Shown here one piece after another: positions 24,742 to 33,353 of a DNA stretch of 42,418 bases. Source of the DNA: an uncultured Spirochaeta sp. (lineage in GTDB: Bacteria > Spirochaetota > Spirochaetia > DSM-27196 > Alkalispirochaetaceae); contig CAJWEZ010000041.1 in assembly GCA_913030605.1 (NCBI GenBank), positions 1 to 42,418 on the forward strand, given 5' to 3'. Each line of letters begins with the position of its first letter. Position 1 is the first letter of the stretch. The position numbers and the translations under genes were made by a program. The notes below the pieces were generated by a model. That model saw only the letters and a list, made by a program, of their open reading frames with translations, was not told where the DNA came from and did not search any database.

Positions 24742-26115
24742 TCAGAACTGGAAGTACAGAAAGGGAGAGTACGATGCCGCCAGCAGTCGCGCAACTGCCG
24801 CCAGAAACACCGCCGCCAGAAGCCACGGTCGCGCCTCTCCGTCGGCGAACACCCGGGGCTCCACCGCCGCCCATACAACGCCAACGCCCAGCGCGGCAAG
24901 CGCTCCCGGCTCCATCTGCCAGACAACGACCGGGGCGACTCCGCCACCGTGGAACCCGGCCAGCGAGGCCAGGAGGTCGGCGGCGACGGCGAACGACGGG
25001 GCCCGGAAGAACACCCAGCCGATCATCACGATCACGAGTGTATAGATTCGCCCTGACGGCCACAGGCGCCCGCGGGTGACTCGTTCGGCGATCAGCCAGG
25101 CACCGTGCCACGCCCCCCAGAACACGAAGGTCCAGGCGGCGCCATGCCACAGGCCGCCGAGCACCATCACGGTCATGAGGTTGACGAGCGTTCTCCGTGG
25201 CCCCAGTCGGTTGCCCCCCAGGGGAATGTAGAGATAGTCCCTCAGCCACGACGACAGCGTGATGTGCCACCGTCGCCAGAACTCCGTAATGCTGCGGCTG
25301 TGGTACGGCCGGCGAAAGTTCTCCGGAAACCGAAACCCCATCATACCGCCAAGGCCGATCGCCATGTCGGAGTAGGCGGAAAAATCGAAGTAGATCTGGA
25401 CGGTGTAGGCCAGCACGCCGATCCACGCCGCCACCAGCCCCGACTCCGGCGCACCGAAGACGGCCGACACCAGCGGCGCCACGGCGTCCGCCACGAGCAC
25501 TTTTCGAGCCATCCCCAGGGCGAAGCGACGGGCTCCGGCGGAAAACCCCTCCCAGGAGTGCACCCGCAGGCGAAGCTGGTCGGCGATCTCGGAGTAGCGA
25601 ACGATCGGTCCGGCGACAAGCTGGGGGAACAGGGACACATAGGCCGCGACATCGACGATCGTGTCGGCCTCACGGGCGGTGCCCCGGGAGACGTCAACCA
25701 GGTATGAGATGATCTGGAAAATGAAAAACGAGATGCCGACCGGCAGGACGACCTCCCAGACCGATCCGGGAGGAATGCCCGCGCCCCCGGCGGCCTCGAG
25801 CACCCGTGACAGCGTCCGCACGCCGAAATTGAAGTACTTGAAGTACCCCAGGACACCCACGGCGGCGACGACGCCGAACACCGTCCAGCGGCGCCGGACC
25901 ACGGCGGTCGGTGCCGCCGCGATCCTGTGGCCCACCCACCCGGCGCCGAGCGACGAAACCACCAGGAGCGCCAGGAAATCCACCCGCCACCAGCCGTAGA
26001 AAACCCAGCTGCCGGCGAGAATCCATCCGCTGCGCCACCGCGGGGGCAGGGCGTAGTAAACCGCCAGGTAGACCGGGAGGAACAGAAACAGAAACGTCGG
26101 ACTGGCGAATACCAC
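24742..26115 (-). CDS. algI: MBOAT-family O-acyltransferase, AlgI type
   Basis: AlgI-type MBOAT proteins move acyl groups across the inner membrane for exopolysaccharide acetylation. The 457-residue protein has about ten membrane segments and the family landmarks YFKYFNFG, VGISFFIFQ, FPQLVAGPIVRYSEI, a YFDFSAYSDMAIGLG block, the WRRWHITLSSW segment (H284) and the active-site histidine H324 (GGLWHGAAWTF). It starts with GTG at 26115, 16 bases after the algF stop and without a clear Shine-Dalgarno. Confidence 0.93.
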   Translation of the reverse strand: MVFASPTFLFLFLPVYLAVYYALPPRWRSGWILAGSWVFYGWWRVDFLALLVVSSLGAGWVGHRIAAAPTAVVRRRWTVFGVVAAVGVLGYFKYFNFGVRTLSRVLEAAGGAGIPPGSVWEVVLPVGISFFIFQIISYLVDVSRGTAREADTIVDVAAYVSLFPQLVAGPIVRYSEIADQLRLRVHSWEGFSAGARRFALGMARKVLVADAVAPLVSAVFGAPESGLVAAWIGVLAYTVQIYFDFSAYSDMAIGLGGMMGFRFPENFRRPYHSRSITEFWRRWHITLSSWLRDYLYIPLGGNRLGPRRTLVNLMTVMVLGGLWHGAAWTFVFWGAWHGAWLIAERVTRGRLWPSGRIYTLVIVMIGWVFFRAPSFAVAADLLASLAGFHGGGVAPVVVWQMEPGALAALGVGVVWAAVEPRVFADGEARPWLLAAVFLAAVARLLAASYSPFLYFQF

Positions 26116-26131
26116 GGCGGAGACGCGGAGA

Positions 26132-26761
26132 CTATTCGGTCGAGACGCTGGCGGTGCGCACGAAGACGTCCTCCGGCGTCACGAAGACGCTGTAGGACTC
26201 ACCGCGCTCCAGCTCAAGCGCTCCCCGGTACCGCTCCCGATCGCCGGAGTCCACGGCCAGATCCACGGAAATCGCGTTTACCGCCCGGGTTCGAACCTCA
26301 CCGGCGGGGACCTCGGAAAAGATCGCCGCCGCGGGATCCCGCGACACGAGGCTCGCGACTCCGGTGCCGAAATTGTAGAACACCAGCTGTGCGCGGGCCG
26401 GGTCGCGGTGTGCCTCGTCCGTCACCAGACGAAGACTGCCGTCCGGGGTAACCACCACCGTCACGAAGGAGCCCTGTTGCGGGGAGAACGTGATGCCTGC
26501 CGCCCGTCCCCCGACCATGTAGACCCCCGCCGGAACGCTGCGATACGGCGTAATCTCACCCGGCTCGAGCGGCGGGAACCGGACCGCACCGATGTCGATT
26601 CGGGACGACGCGCCATCCGCGCGCAGGTTTACCACACGGACAAGCGCCGCATCGCCCGGCACCTGGGGCGCGTAGAGGCCGTCCTGTGCGACAGCCACCG
26701 CAACGGAGACACTGACGAGGATCGTCGTCCACAGAAGAAATCGAAGCGCTCGAGGGTTCAT
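26132..26761 (-). CDS. algF: AlgF-like periplasmic O-acetylation adaptor
   Basis: AlgF is the small periplasmic adaptor of the alginate O-acetylation complex. The 209-residue protein has a signal peptide (about 1-25, cut after AVAQ) and begins the mature part with DGLYAPQVPGDAALVRVVNL, close to the AlgF N-terminus as I remember it. It continues as two beta-rich repeats with ITPYRSVPAGVYMV and AIFSEVPAGEVRTRAV. The start at 26761 rather than further upstream is supported by the signal peptide and by a promoter six bases before it. It is the first gene of algF-algI-algJ. Confidence 0.8.
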   Translation of the reverse strand: MNPRALRFLLWTTILVSVSVAVAVAQDGLYAPQVPGDAALVRVVNLRADGASSRIDIGAVRFPPLEPGEITPYRSVPAGVYMVGGRAAGITFSPQQGSFVTVVVTPDGSLRLVTDEAHRDPARAQLVFYNFGTGVASLVSRDPAAAIFSEVPAGEVRTRAVNAISVDLAVDSGDRERYRGALELERGESYSVFVTPEDVFVRTASVSTE

Positions 26762-26767
26762 TGCGGC

Positions 26768-26797
26768 ATTATGGTCTGTTCGCACCTGTCTTGTCAC
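26768..26797 (-). promoter_or_regulatory. Promoter of algF-algI-algJ
   Basis: On the minus strand GTGACA (26797-26792), an 18-base spacer and CATAAT (26773-26768), each 5 of 6 to consensus. The algF ATG follows six bases after the -10. The -35 overlaps that of the divergent hydrolase promoter. Confidence 0.6.
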
Positions 26798-26819
26798 GAC
26801 CGGCATCGCACCCTACACT
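26791..26819 (+). promoter_or_regulatory. Promoter of the two secreted hydrolases
   Basis: TTGTCA (26791-26796), a 17-base spacer and TACACT (26814-26819). The ATG at 26828 follows eight bases after the -10. Confidence 0.6.
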
Positions 26820-26827
26820 TCCGGGCC

Positions 26828-28111
26828 ATGTGCACACACCGGAGTCTGACGCCCGTTCTGTCAGCGACCTTGATTCTGCTGGCGGCGCTCGTTGTCCCGC
26901 TTGCCGCGCAGCAAGAGGCGACGCCCGCAGAGGGGACGCTACGCTCGATCGATGCCGAGGGCACCATGACGCCGACCGCCGTCGATGACTTCATTGCGCC
27001 ACTCTTCGCGGGATACGACGCACCGGAGGCACGATACCCCGTGGACGTCTACGTCGCCCAGGTCTACGCGCGCTACCCGGACGGCCGGATGACGCCGTTT
27101 CGCGTTCAGATATTCGTGCCGCAGCGCCGGGACGCCGTGGACGGCGTGTACGTGTTCTCACCCGGTTCCACCGGCATGATCGGCCCGTGCCGCGCATCGC
27201 GTGAACACGTCGCCGGGATCCGCTGGGGCCTCTACCGCGCCCACGTTCTTGCCATGGCGGGTCAGGGATTCGTCGGGATTCTGCCGGACTACATGGGATT
27301 CGAAGACAACACGCTGGTACAACCGTACTTTCACGCCGCCAGCGAGGCCCGTGTCATCTTCGACGCCCTCCGCGGCGTGGACACGTGGATCCGTACCACC
27401 TACCCCGACCGGTTTGCACGGGGTCTCCAGCCGTATCGACGCGTGGCGGCGGGGTTCTCGCAGGGCGGCCACGCCATCTTCGCCGCCGCCGACCGCAACC
27501 TGACGATGGGCGGCAACCTCTATCTGCACGGGGTGATCGGCTACGGTCCCACCACCGCCGTGGAACCGATGCTGAATCTCTACCCGAGCCTCGGACCGAT
27601 GGTGGCGATGTCGTACCTCAGCGTCTACGGACGGGAAAACTTTGACCCGGCGGATGTCCTGCGGGAACCGTGGGCTTCGGAGCTGGAGTACGACACAACG
27701 CGCCAGTGCGTCGGCGGGATGCAGGGCTACTACCCCCACGACGATCCCACGGATCTGTTCCGGGAGGATTTCCTGGCATCGATGCGCGACGGAACCCTGG
27801 CCGAGACACATCCGGTCATCAAGCGCATCTTCGACGCCAACCGCACCGGCGTGACGCGGCATCGGGTACCGGCGCTGATCCTTCAGGGTACCAACGATAT
27901 CGTGGTTGCGCGGAAGACGCAGGATCAGTTCGTCTCGCAGCTGCGCGCGCTCGGAAATCCGGTCGACTACCGCGTCTTCGAGGGCTCTCGCCACGATACC
28001 CGGCAGATCGCCTTCGACGAGGCGATCGCGTGGATGCGCTCGCTTGATCCCCGTGACCGGCCACGCCAAATGGACGGACCGACGCGGTTCGACCCGGAGA
28101 TCGATCGGTAG
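26828..28111 (+). CDS. Secreted alpha/beta hydrolase, lipase-like, first of a tandem pair
   Basis: The 427-residue protein has a signal peptide (about 1-28, ending LAAQQ) and an alpha/beta hydrolase fold. The likely triad is S211 in AGFSQGGHA, D357 in GTNDIVV and H389 in GSRHD. The oxyanion region SPGSTGMIG and the overall layout resemble secretory lipases of the LIP type or related prolyl-peptidase-like esterases. Two cysteines (121 and 294) could form a disulfide. The start follows a promoter by eight bases, with no Shine-Dalgarno. It is about as long as the next gene and clearly homologous to it (FPDYVGF/LPDYMGF, YSQGGHA/FSQGGHA). Confidence 0.85.
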   Translation: MCTHRSLTPVLSATLILLAALVVPLAAQQEATPAEGTLRSIDAEGTMTPTAVDDFIAPLFAGYDAPEARYPVDVYVAQVYARYPDGRMTPFRVQIFVPQRRDAVDGVYVFSPGSTGMIGPCRASREHVAGIRWGLYRAHVLAMAGQGFVGILPDYMGFEDNTLVQPYFHAASEARVIFDALRGVDTWIRTTYPDRFARGLQPYRRVAAGFSQGGHAIFAAADRNLTMGGNLYLHGVIGYGPTTAVEPMLNLYPSLGPMVAMSYLSVYGRENFDPADVLREPWASELEYDTTRQCVGGMQGYYPHDDPTDLFREDFLASMRDGTLAETHPVIKRIFDANRTGVTRHRVPALILQGTNDIVVARKTQDQFVSQLRALGNPVDYRVFEGSRHDTRQIAFDEAIAWMRSLDPRDRPRQMDGPTRFDPEIDR

Positions 28112-28150
28112 GCTCGACGCCGGCGGCGGAATGTGATAGCACACTCGGTC

Positions 28151-29365
28151 ATGAAGCGAAGTGTTCTGATGATGACGATGGTCGCACTTGCCGCCGCCAC
28201 AGGTACCCTGCAGGCGCAGCAGTCGACCGGCACGGTTGTTTCCCTGACCTTCCAGGAGCGACTCACGCCGACGGAGATCGACGAGGCTGCGGTCCCGCTG
28301 TTCGAGGAGTACGAACACCCCGATGCGGTGTTCGGGGTCGACGTCTACGAGATCCGGTTCACCACCAGGGACGCCGACGGCTCCCCGGTTGAAGCGCTGG
28401 CCTCCATGTACCTCCCGGTTACCGACCGGCGCCGCGTGTCACCGGTCCTCGCCTTCGGATCGGGAACGACCGGCATCGGTGACCAGTGCGCGCCGAGCCT
28501 CGAACAGCCCGAGGTGATCCGCTGGGGCTGGTACCGCCAGAACATGCAGGCCTACGCCGGCCAGGGGGTGATCACGATCTTCCCTGACTACGTCGGATTC
28601 AACGACCCCGACATTCCGCAGCGGTACTTCAGCAAAGCCGCCGAGGGCCACCTGATGCTCGACGCCCTCCGGGCGGTGCGTAACGCCTTTCGGTCCCACG
28701 GCGACCTGATCCGGACCGCCGCGGTACCGGGAACGGGAAACACCACCGCCGGGTACTCCCAGGGCGGTCACGCCGCCCTCGCCGCCCTCGACATGAACGA
28801 GCGCTATGCACCGGATCTGCGGCTCGACGGTGCCATCGGGTTCGGGTCCACCAACAACGTCGAGACGCTCATGAAAGAGGCGGGGTACTACAGCCCGTAC
28901 ATCATCTACACCTACGAACAGATCTACGGCGAGGATATGGTCGATCCGGCGGCGCTGCTTCAGGAACGCTGGGCGTCGACGCTGGAGGAGGACACGCTGC
29001 GGATGTGCGTCCACGAGTTCCAGTACTACTATCCCTACGAGCGCGAACCGCTGTACACCGACGCGTTTTACGACGCCCTGTACGGCGACCGGCTCCGAGA
29101 GGAGTTTCCGCGATTCAAGGCGCTCCTGGATGAGAATCTCAGCGGTCTCGACGGTCACGGAAAACCGGTACTCATGATCCAGGGAAACCAGGACATCATC
29201 GTCACCAACCAGGCGCAGGAGGCGTTCGTCGATCAGCTGCGGGCCGCCGGAAGCGAGGTGGAACTGGTGGAGATGGAGGGTGTTCGTCACCGGCACACGC
29301 GTCCCGCCGGTTTTGGCCGATCGGTTGCCTTCATCTACCGGGTAACCGGCACCACGGCGCCGTAG
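28151..29365 (+). CDS. Secreted alpha/beta hydrolase, lipase-like, second of a tandem pair
   Basis: The 404-residue protein has a signal peptide (about 1-23, ending LQAQQ). The triad is S203 (AGYSQGGHA), D348 (GNQDIIV) and a histidine in GVRHRHT (H380 or H382). Like its neighbour it has an LTPTEIDEAAVPLFEEYEHP start and a conserved FGSGTTGIG loop with C113 and C286. It starts 39 bases after the first hydrolase and is followed by a strong terminator, so the pair is one transcript. The substrate is unknown; esters of lipids or acetylated polymers are possible given the divergent O-acetylation operon. Confidence 0.85.
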   Translation: MKRSVLMMTMVALAAATGTLQAQQSTGTVVSLTFQERLTPTEIDEAAVPLFEEYEHPDAVFGVDVYEIRFTTRDADGSPVEALASMYLPVTDRRRVSPVLAFGSGTTGIGDQCAPSLEQPEVIRWGWYRQNMQAYAGQGVITIFPDYVGFNDPDIPQRYFSKAAEGHLMLDALRAVRNAFRSHGDLIRTAAVPGTGNTTAGYSQGGHAALAALDMNERYAPDLRLDGAIGFGSTNNVETLMKEAGYYSPYIIYTYEQIYGEDMVDPAALLQERWASTLEEDTLRMCVHEFQYYYPYEREPLYTDAFYDALYGDRLREEFPRFKALLDENLSGLDGHGKPVLMIQGNQDIIVTNQAQEAFVDQLRAAGSEVELVEMEGVRHRHTRPAGFGRSVAFIYRVTGTTAP

Positions 29366-29373
29366 CGGCCCGC

Positions 29374-29416
29374 GGTCGGTCCCGCCGGATCCCCACCGGG
29401 ACCGACCTTACTTTTT
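29374..29416 (+). terminator. Rho-independent terminator after the hydrolase pair
   Basis: A perfect 11-bp GC-rich stem (GGTCGGTCCCG/CGGGACCGACC) closes a 12-base loop and is followed by TTACTTTTT. The T tract overlaps the end of the convergent SpiroCoCo gene. Confidence 0.9.
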
Positions 29417-32400
29417 CCCGGTCAGTTCGAGAATCAGTTCGACCTCGCCCTTGCTCACCTTGGTGGCACGGGCGATCTCGTCGACCTTCCATCCCTGGTG
29501 GGCGAGCTTCTGAACCGTCTCGCGGGCGCTCATGGACGGCGCCTGGGAGCCGTCGGGGTTCTTTCGCGACTCGTCGCGCATGATGCTCCCCAGAAGTTTG
29601 ACCTGCTCGCCGGCATCGCGCCGGATCTCCTCAAGCCGCGTCTCGGTCCGCGCAAGCCACTCCCGGGCGGTCTGGAGTTCCTTCATCCGGCGCTCTACTT
29701 CCGAGAGCGTCTCGTCCAGACGGCCAAGCTGTTCCACCGCCTGCCGCGTGTCCTTCTTCTGCGCGTTCACTTCCTTCAGCTGTTGCGAGAGCCCGCCGAT
29801 CTGCGCGGGCATCTCCTCGAGCTGAGATGAAAGCGTGGCGATCCGTCCCTCGATCTCCTGGACCGCGGAGGCGTTCTTCTCCAGACCGTCGGAGGTCTGG
29901 TCGATCAGGCTCCGGCGTTTCTCCAGCCGGTCGAAGCGCGTCTCGACCTCGCCCTGCAGATCGTCGAGACTCTTGAGGCGCGCGGTGATCTCCTGGAGCT
30001 GGTCGTCGCTGTCGCCGACCTGGGCGATCTTGTCCTCCACGCTCTGCGCCAGCCCGATCAGGCGGCGATAGTCCTCCTCGAGGAGATCGATCCGCCGCTT
30101 GTCCGCGGTGAACCGTGCCATCTTCTCACCGGCGTCGGCCGACATCTTCCGAATCTTGGCAAACTGGCCCTCGATGTCCCTGACCTCGCCGCGCATCGCC
30201 TCAACCCGCCCGATCTCGTTCTTGAGCTCTTCAATGTTCTGCTGGAGCGTGGTCTTGAGCGTATCGGCACGTTCGAAGATCTTCGTCTGCTCGACAAACG
30301 CCTTCTGGCGCTTGTCGATCTCCTGAAGCGTGGTTCCCAGCGTCCGCGCCTCCTCTTCCAGCTTGCCGATGAGCTTCTCGCGCATCGCCTGAAACTGTTC
30401 GCGGGTGTTGGCCACCAGACCGCCGAACTCCTCGGTGCGCTCGTCGAGCCGGTCGTTCATGTCGCGCTCGTGTTCGTCCACCCGCTTCTGGAGCACCGAG
30501 AAGCGATTGTCGAACTCATCCAGCGCCGCCTGGCTCCGCTGTTCGAGATCCGTCGCCAGCCGTTTCACCTCGCCGGTCAGGGAATCCAGGTCATCCCGCA
30601 CGCGCTGCCGTTCGGCGAGGCTGCCGTCCACCAGCTCCTCTTTCTCCTGGGCGAACTCGCGTTTGAGGTCCTGGAGGTTCTCGGAGAGCCTGACCTTGGC
30701 GTCGGCGAGCTGGTTGTTGACGTCGGCGTTCGCCGACCGAAGCTGGTTGAGCACCTCGGTCTGCCAGACCGCCACGTCGCTGCGGGCGGCCTCGACCATC
30801 TCCTCAACCTCACCCTTGCCCGTTTCGGCGTCCTCGCGAATCGTCTGTACCTGGGTCTGAATGCCGGCTTCGAACTGTCGCAGGTCGCTTCGGATCCGCT
30901 CGTCGGCCTGGGCGAACTCCTGCCGGAACGTCTGCCGCGACCGCTCTCCGAGGGACTCAACCTCCTCCTTGAGAGAGGCTTCCAGCGAGCTGAGATTCTC
31001 CTCGGAGGCCTCGATACGCGATTCGATTCCACCCCTGAACGAGCCGATCTGGTCGTCGAGCTTGGAGAGCTGCCCGTTGACCGTTTCCTGGAACTGGTGC
31101 AGCCGCTGCCGCAGTTCCTCGGCGTACTGCCGCTCCGCGGCCTCGCGTTCCGACTCGTTCTCGGACTGCATCGTGTCCAGCCGCTGGGCGACCTCTTCCC
31201 GCCACGCGTCGATCCGCGCGTCCATCGCGGACGACCGTTCCCGGAGATCGGCGAAGAACTCGTCCTCAAAAACCTTCAGCTTGGCGCTGACGCTGTCGTA
31301 GGCGCGCTGCTTGAGCTCGTTGAGTCCGTTCTCCAGCTCCGACATGGCGTCTCGCAGGACCTGCATCGCCTGCTCCGCCTCCTGCCGGTCCTCCTCGCGC
31401 TGCGACCGGATCTCCTCGCCGAAGGCCAGAAAATCGCCGCGTACGCGCTCGCTGATGCGATCCATCGTCGCCCGGAGGTTCTGTTCCAGACCGTCGATGT
31501 CGGCGTTGACCGCCTCGACCTTGGAGAAGCGGTAGTTGAGTTCCTTTTCGTAGTCACCGAGGCGGGATTCGATTTCACCCAGAACGCGCTGTTCCATCTC
31601 GTGGGAACTGGTACCGATCCGGGTACCCAGCTCCTCGGTCATGGCGGTGATCCGCTGGCCGAGCGCGTCCACCTCGCGCCCCAGGCGGGACTGGAGCTCC
31701 TCGATGTCGCTGCTTGCCTGTGCCCCGAGCGACTGGAGCGATGCAAGGTCCCCCTCGAAGGTGCTGCGAAGCTCTGAGAACTGGGCGTCCATTTCCTCGT
31801 GCTGGCGCGAAACGCGACCGTCGGCGGCCTGCACCTGATCACGGAGGCGGGAATCCAGTTCGGTGAGGGATGACTGCACCGTCTCTTCCAGACGGTGCAT
31901 CCGGCCGTCGAGATCGCTGCGGTGGTTTTCCAGGAGCTCGGCGGCCTCGGCGCTCCGCTGTTCGATGATGCGGGCGCGCTCCTCCTCGCGGCTGCGGTTC
32001 TCGGTCTGCAGGGATTCCACCTGCGCCTCGAGTTCCGCGACGGTCTGACGGTTTTTCTCGATCCACTCGTCAACTTCATCGCGCAACCCGGAAAACTCGC
32101 CGCGAATCGCGGTCTGGGACTCCTCCGATCGCTGCCGGAGGGCGGCGACGGCGTCGTCGAGGGCCGCGCGGTGTTCCGCCACGCGGCTCTCCACCTCACG
32201 CCGGACCTTTTCGAGCGATTCCTCCGCCAGGGCGTCCGCCTGGGTTCGCGCGGATTCGAGGTGTTCCTGCAGTTCGCTCCGGACCCGTCCGGTCTCGTCC
32301 TGAATGTACGTGCGCAGCGCGGTCAGCGTCTCCGTCTCGAGATTTCGTCCCGCCTCGCCGAGTTGGTCGAGACGCGAGGAGACCCCCGTCACCAGCTCGT

Positions 32401-33244
32401 CGAGACTGCTCGAGAGTTCCTCGAGCTGGGTGGCGGCGTCGCGCCGAACCTCCTCGAAACGCAGCTCGGTCTCCCGCCGGAACTCCTCTACCTGGGAGCG
32501 ATTCTCCTCCAGTTCCTCGCGGGCACCACGGACGAGGTCGGCCATTTCCTCGCGCGCCGACTCGGCAAGCTGCCGGTGCAGATCGTCGAGATCACGGCGG
32601 GCATCGCGCGCCTGCTCGTCCGTTTCACCCTGCAGCCGGGCGACTTCCTCGGAGAACTCCTGCACCCGGCTCCCGGCGCCGTCGACGCGTTCCTGTAACG
32701 CCGACACGCGCTCCTGGACCTTCTCGAAGAGGCCGCGTTCGACCTGTTCGAGACGATCGGAATTCTGCTTTTCGAATCCGCTGACGATGCCGGGAAGGGA
32801 ATGCTCGAGTTCCTCGATCTTGGATTGGGTTGCCTTGATGCGCTTGCCGACCTTGTCGACGTACTCGCTCTCGTCGCGAACGCGAGCGATGTTCTCCTCG
32901 GTCCGCTGGGTCATCTGCATGAGCTGGTCGAGAGCCTGTTCGTATTCGGTCAGTCGGGTTCCGATGCGTTCCAGGCTGTCGGTCCGGGAGTTGAGGTCTT
33001 CCTCGATGCTGTTGATCCGTTTCAGGACTTCCTTGGCGGCCTTCTGGTGGACATCGACTTCGATACCGATATCTTTCAGCATCGTCACCTTTTCGGCGAC
33101 GATCTCATCCATCTCGCTCTGTACCCGCTCCACAAACCGTTTGACTTTTTCCAGCGACCGATTGTTGCGGTCCATCTGTCGGTACACGGCGAGAATAACC
33201 ACCACGACCAGCAGAATGATTACATCGCTGATGGTAAAACCCAT
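29408..33244 (-). CDS. SpiroCoCo-family coiled-coil protein, 1278 aa
   Basis: The protein has one N-terminal membrane helix (about 5-20, VIILLVVVVILAVYRQMDR), then about 1200 residues of nearly unbroken coiled coil (heptads rich in E, R, L, Q), and ends with a compact helix-turn-helix-like module of about 40 residues (SARETVQKLAHQGWKVDEIA, then KVSKGEVELILELTGKK). This order is that of the spirochaete SpiroCoCo proteins, which are linked to cell structure and, in Leptospira, to cytoplasmic ribbons or filaments. A cytoplasmic filament tethered to the inner membrane is the likely form. The promoter lies about 40 bases upstream. It is transcribed alone and converges on the hydrolase pair. Confidence 0.9.
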   Translation of the reverse strand: MGFTISDVIILLVVVVILAVYRQMDRNNRSLEKVKRFVERVQSEMDEIVAEKVTMLKDIGIEVDVHQKAAKEVLKRINSIEEDLNSRTDSLERIGTRLTEYEQALDQLMQMTQRTEENIARVRDESEYVDKVGKRIKATQSKIEELEHSLPGIVSGFEKQNSDRLEQVERGLFEKVQERVSALQERVDGAGSRVQEFSEEVARLQGETDEQARDARRDLDDLHRQLAESAREEMADLVRGAREELEENRSQVEEFRRETELRFEEVRRDAATQLEELSSSLDELVTGVSSRLDQLGEAGRNLETETLTALRTYIQDETGRVRSELQEHLESARTQADALAEESLEKVRREVESRVAEHRAALDDAVAALRQRSEESQTAIRGEFSGLRDEVDEWIEKNRQTVAELEAQVESLQTENRSREEERARIIEQRSAEAAELLENHRSDLDGRMHRLEETVQSSLTELDSRLRDQVQAADGRVSRQHEEMDAQFSELRSTFEGDLASLQSLGAQASSDIEELQSRLGREVDALGQRITAMTEELGTRIGTSSHEMEQRVLGEIESRLGDYEKELNYRFSKVEAVNADIDGLEQNLRATMDRISERVRGDFLAFGEEIRSQREEDRQEAEQAMQVLRDAMSELENGLNELKQRAYDSVSAKLKVFEDEFFADLRERSSAMDARIDAWREEVAQRLDTMQSENESEREAAERQYAEELRQRLHQFQETVNGQLSKLDDQIGSFRGGIESRIEASEENLSSLEASLKEEVESLGERSRQTFRQEFAQADERIRSDLRQFEAGIQTQVQTIREDAETGKGEVEEMVEAARSDVAVWQTEVLNQLRSANADVNNQLADAKVRLSENLQDLKREFAQEKEELVDGSLAERQRVRDDLDSLTGEVKRLATDLEQRSQAALDEFDNRFSVLQKRVDEHERDMNDRLDERTEEFGGLVANTREQFQAMREKLIGKLEEEARTLGTTLQEIDKRQKAFVEQTKIFERADTLKTTLQQNIEELKNEIGRVEAMRGEVRDIEGQFAKIRKMSADAGEKMARFTADKRRIDLLEEDYRRLIGLAQSVEDKIAQVGDSDDQLQEITARLKSLDDLQGEVETRFDRLEKRRSLIDQTSDGLEKNASAVQEIEGRIATLSSQLEEMPAQIGGLSQQLKEVNAQKKDTRQAVEQLGRLDETLSEVERRMKELQTAREWLARTETRLEEIRRDAGEQVKLLGSIMRDESRKNPDGSQAPSMSARETVQKLAHQGWKVDEIARATKVSKGEVELILELTGKK

Positions 33245-33254
33245 TGTTCCCTCT

Positions 33255-33277
33255 CCCAGTTATCCCAGTTCCCAGTT
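33255..33277 (-). repeat. Three CCCAGTT repeats in the SpiroCoCo leader
   Basis: CCCAGTT occurs at 33255-33261, 33264-33270 and 33271-33277. On the transcript these are three AACTGGG units just before the ribosome-binding site. Confidence 0.6.
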
Positions 33278-33284
33278 CAGGGAC

Positions 33285-33314
33285 AGTATAGTGCACTTTT
33301 GCGAGAACTGTTAA
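33285..33314 (-). promoter_or_regulatory. Promoter of the SpiroCoCo gene
   Basis: On the minus strand TTAACA (33314-33309), an 18-base spacer and TATACT (33290-33285), each 5 of 6 to consensus. A leader of about 35 bases with a GGGAGAGGG Shine-Dalgarno region follows. Confidence 0.7.
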
Positions 33315-33353
33315 TCGTCTGGACGGTTTCGACGATTGCGACCCGTCGGCGGA

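Noticed and set aside
29408..33244. Apparent DNA repeats within the SpiroCoCo gene
   Set aside because: They reflect Glu/Arg/Leu/Gln codon use in heptad repeats and show no exact unit or period at the DNA level.
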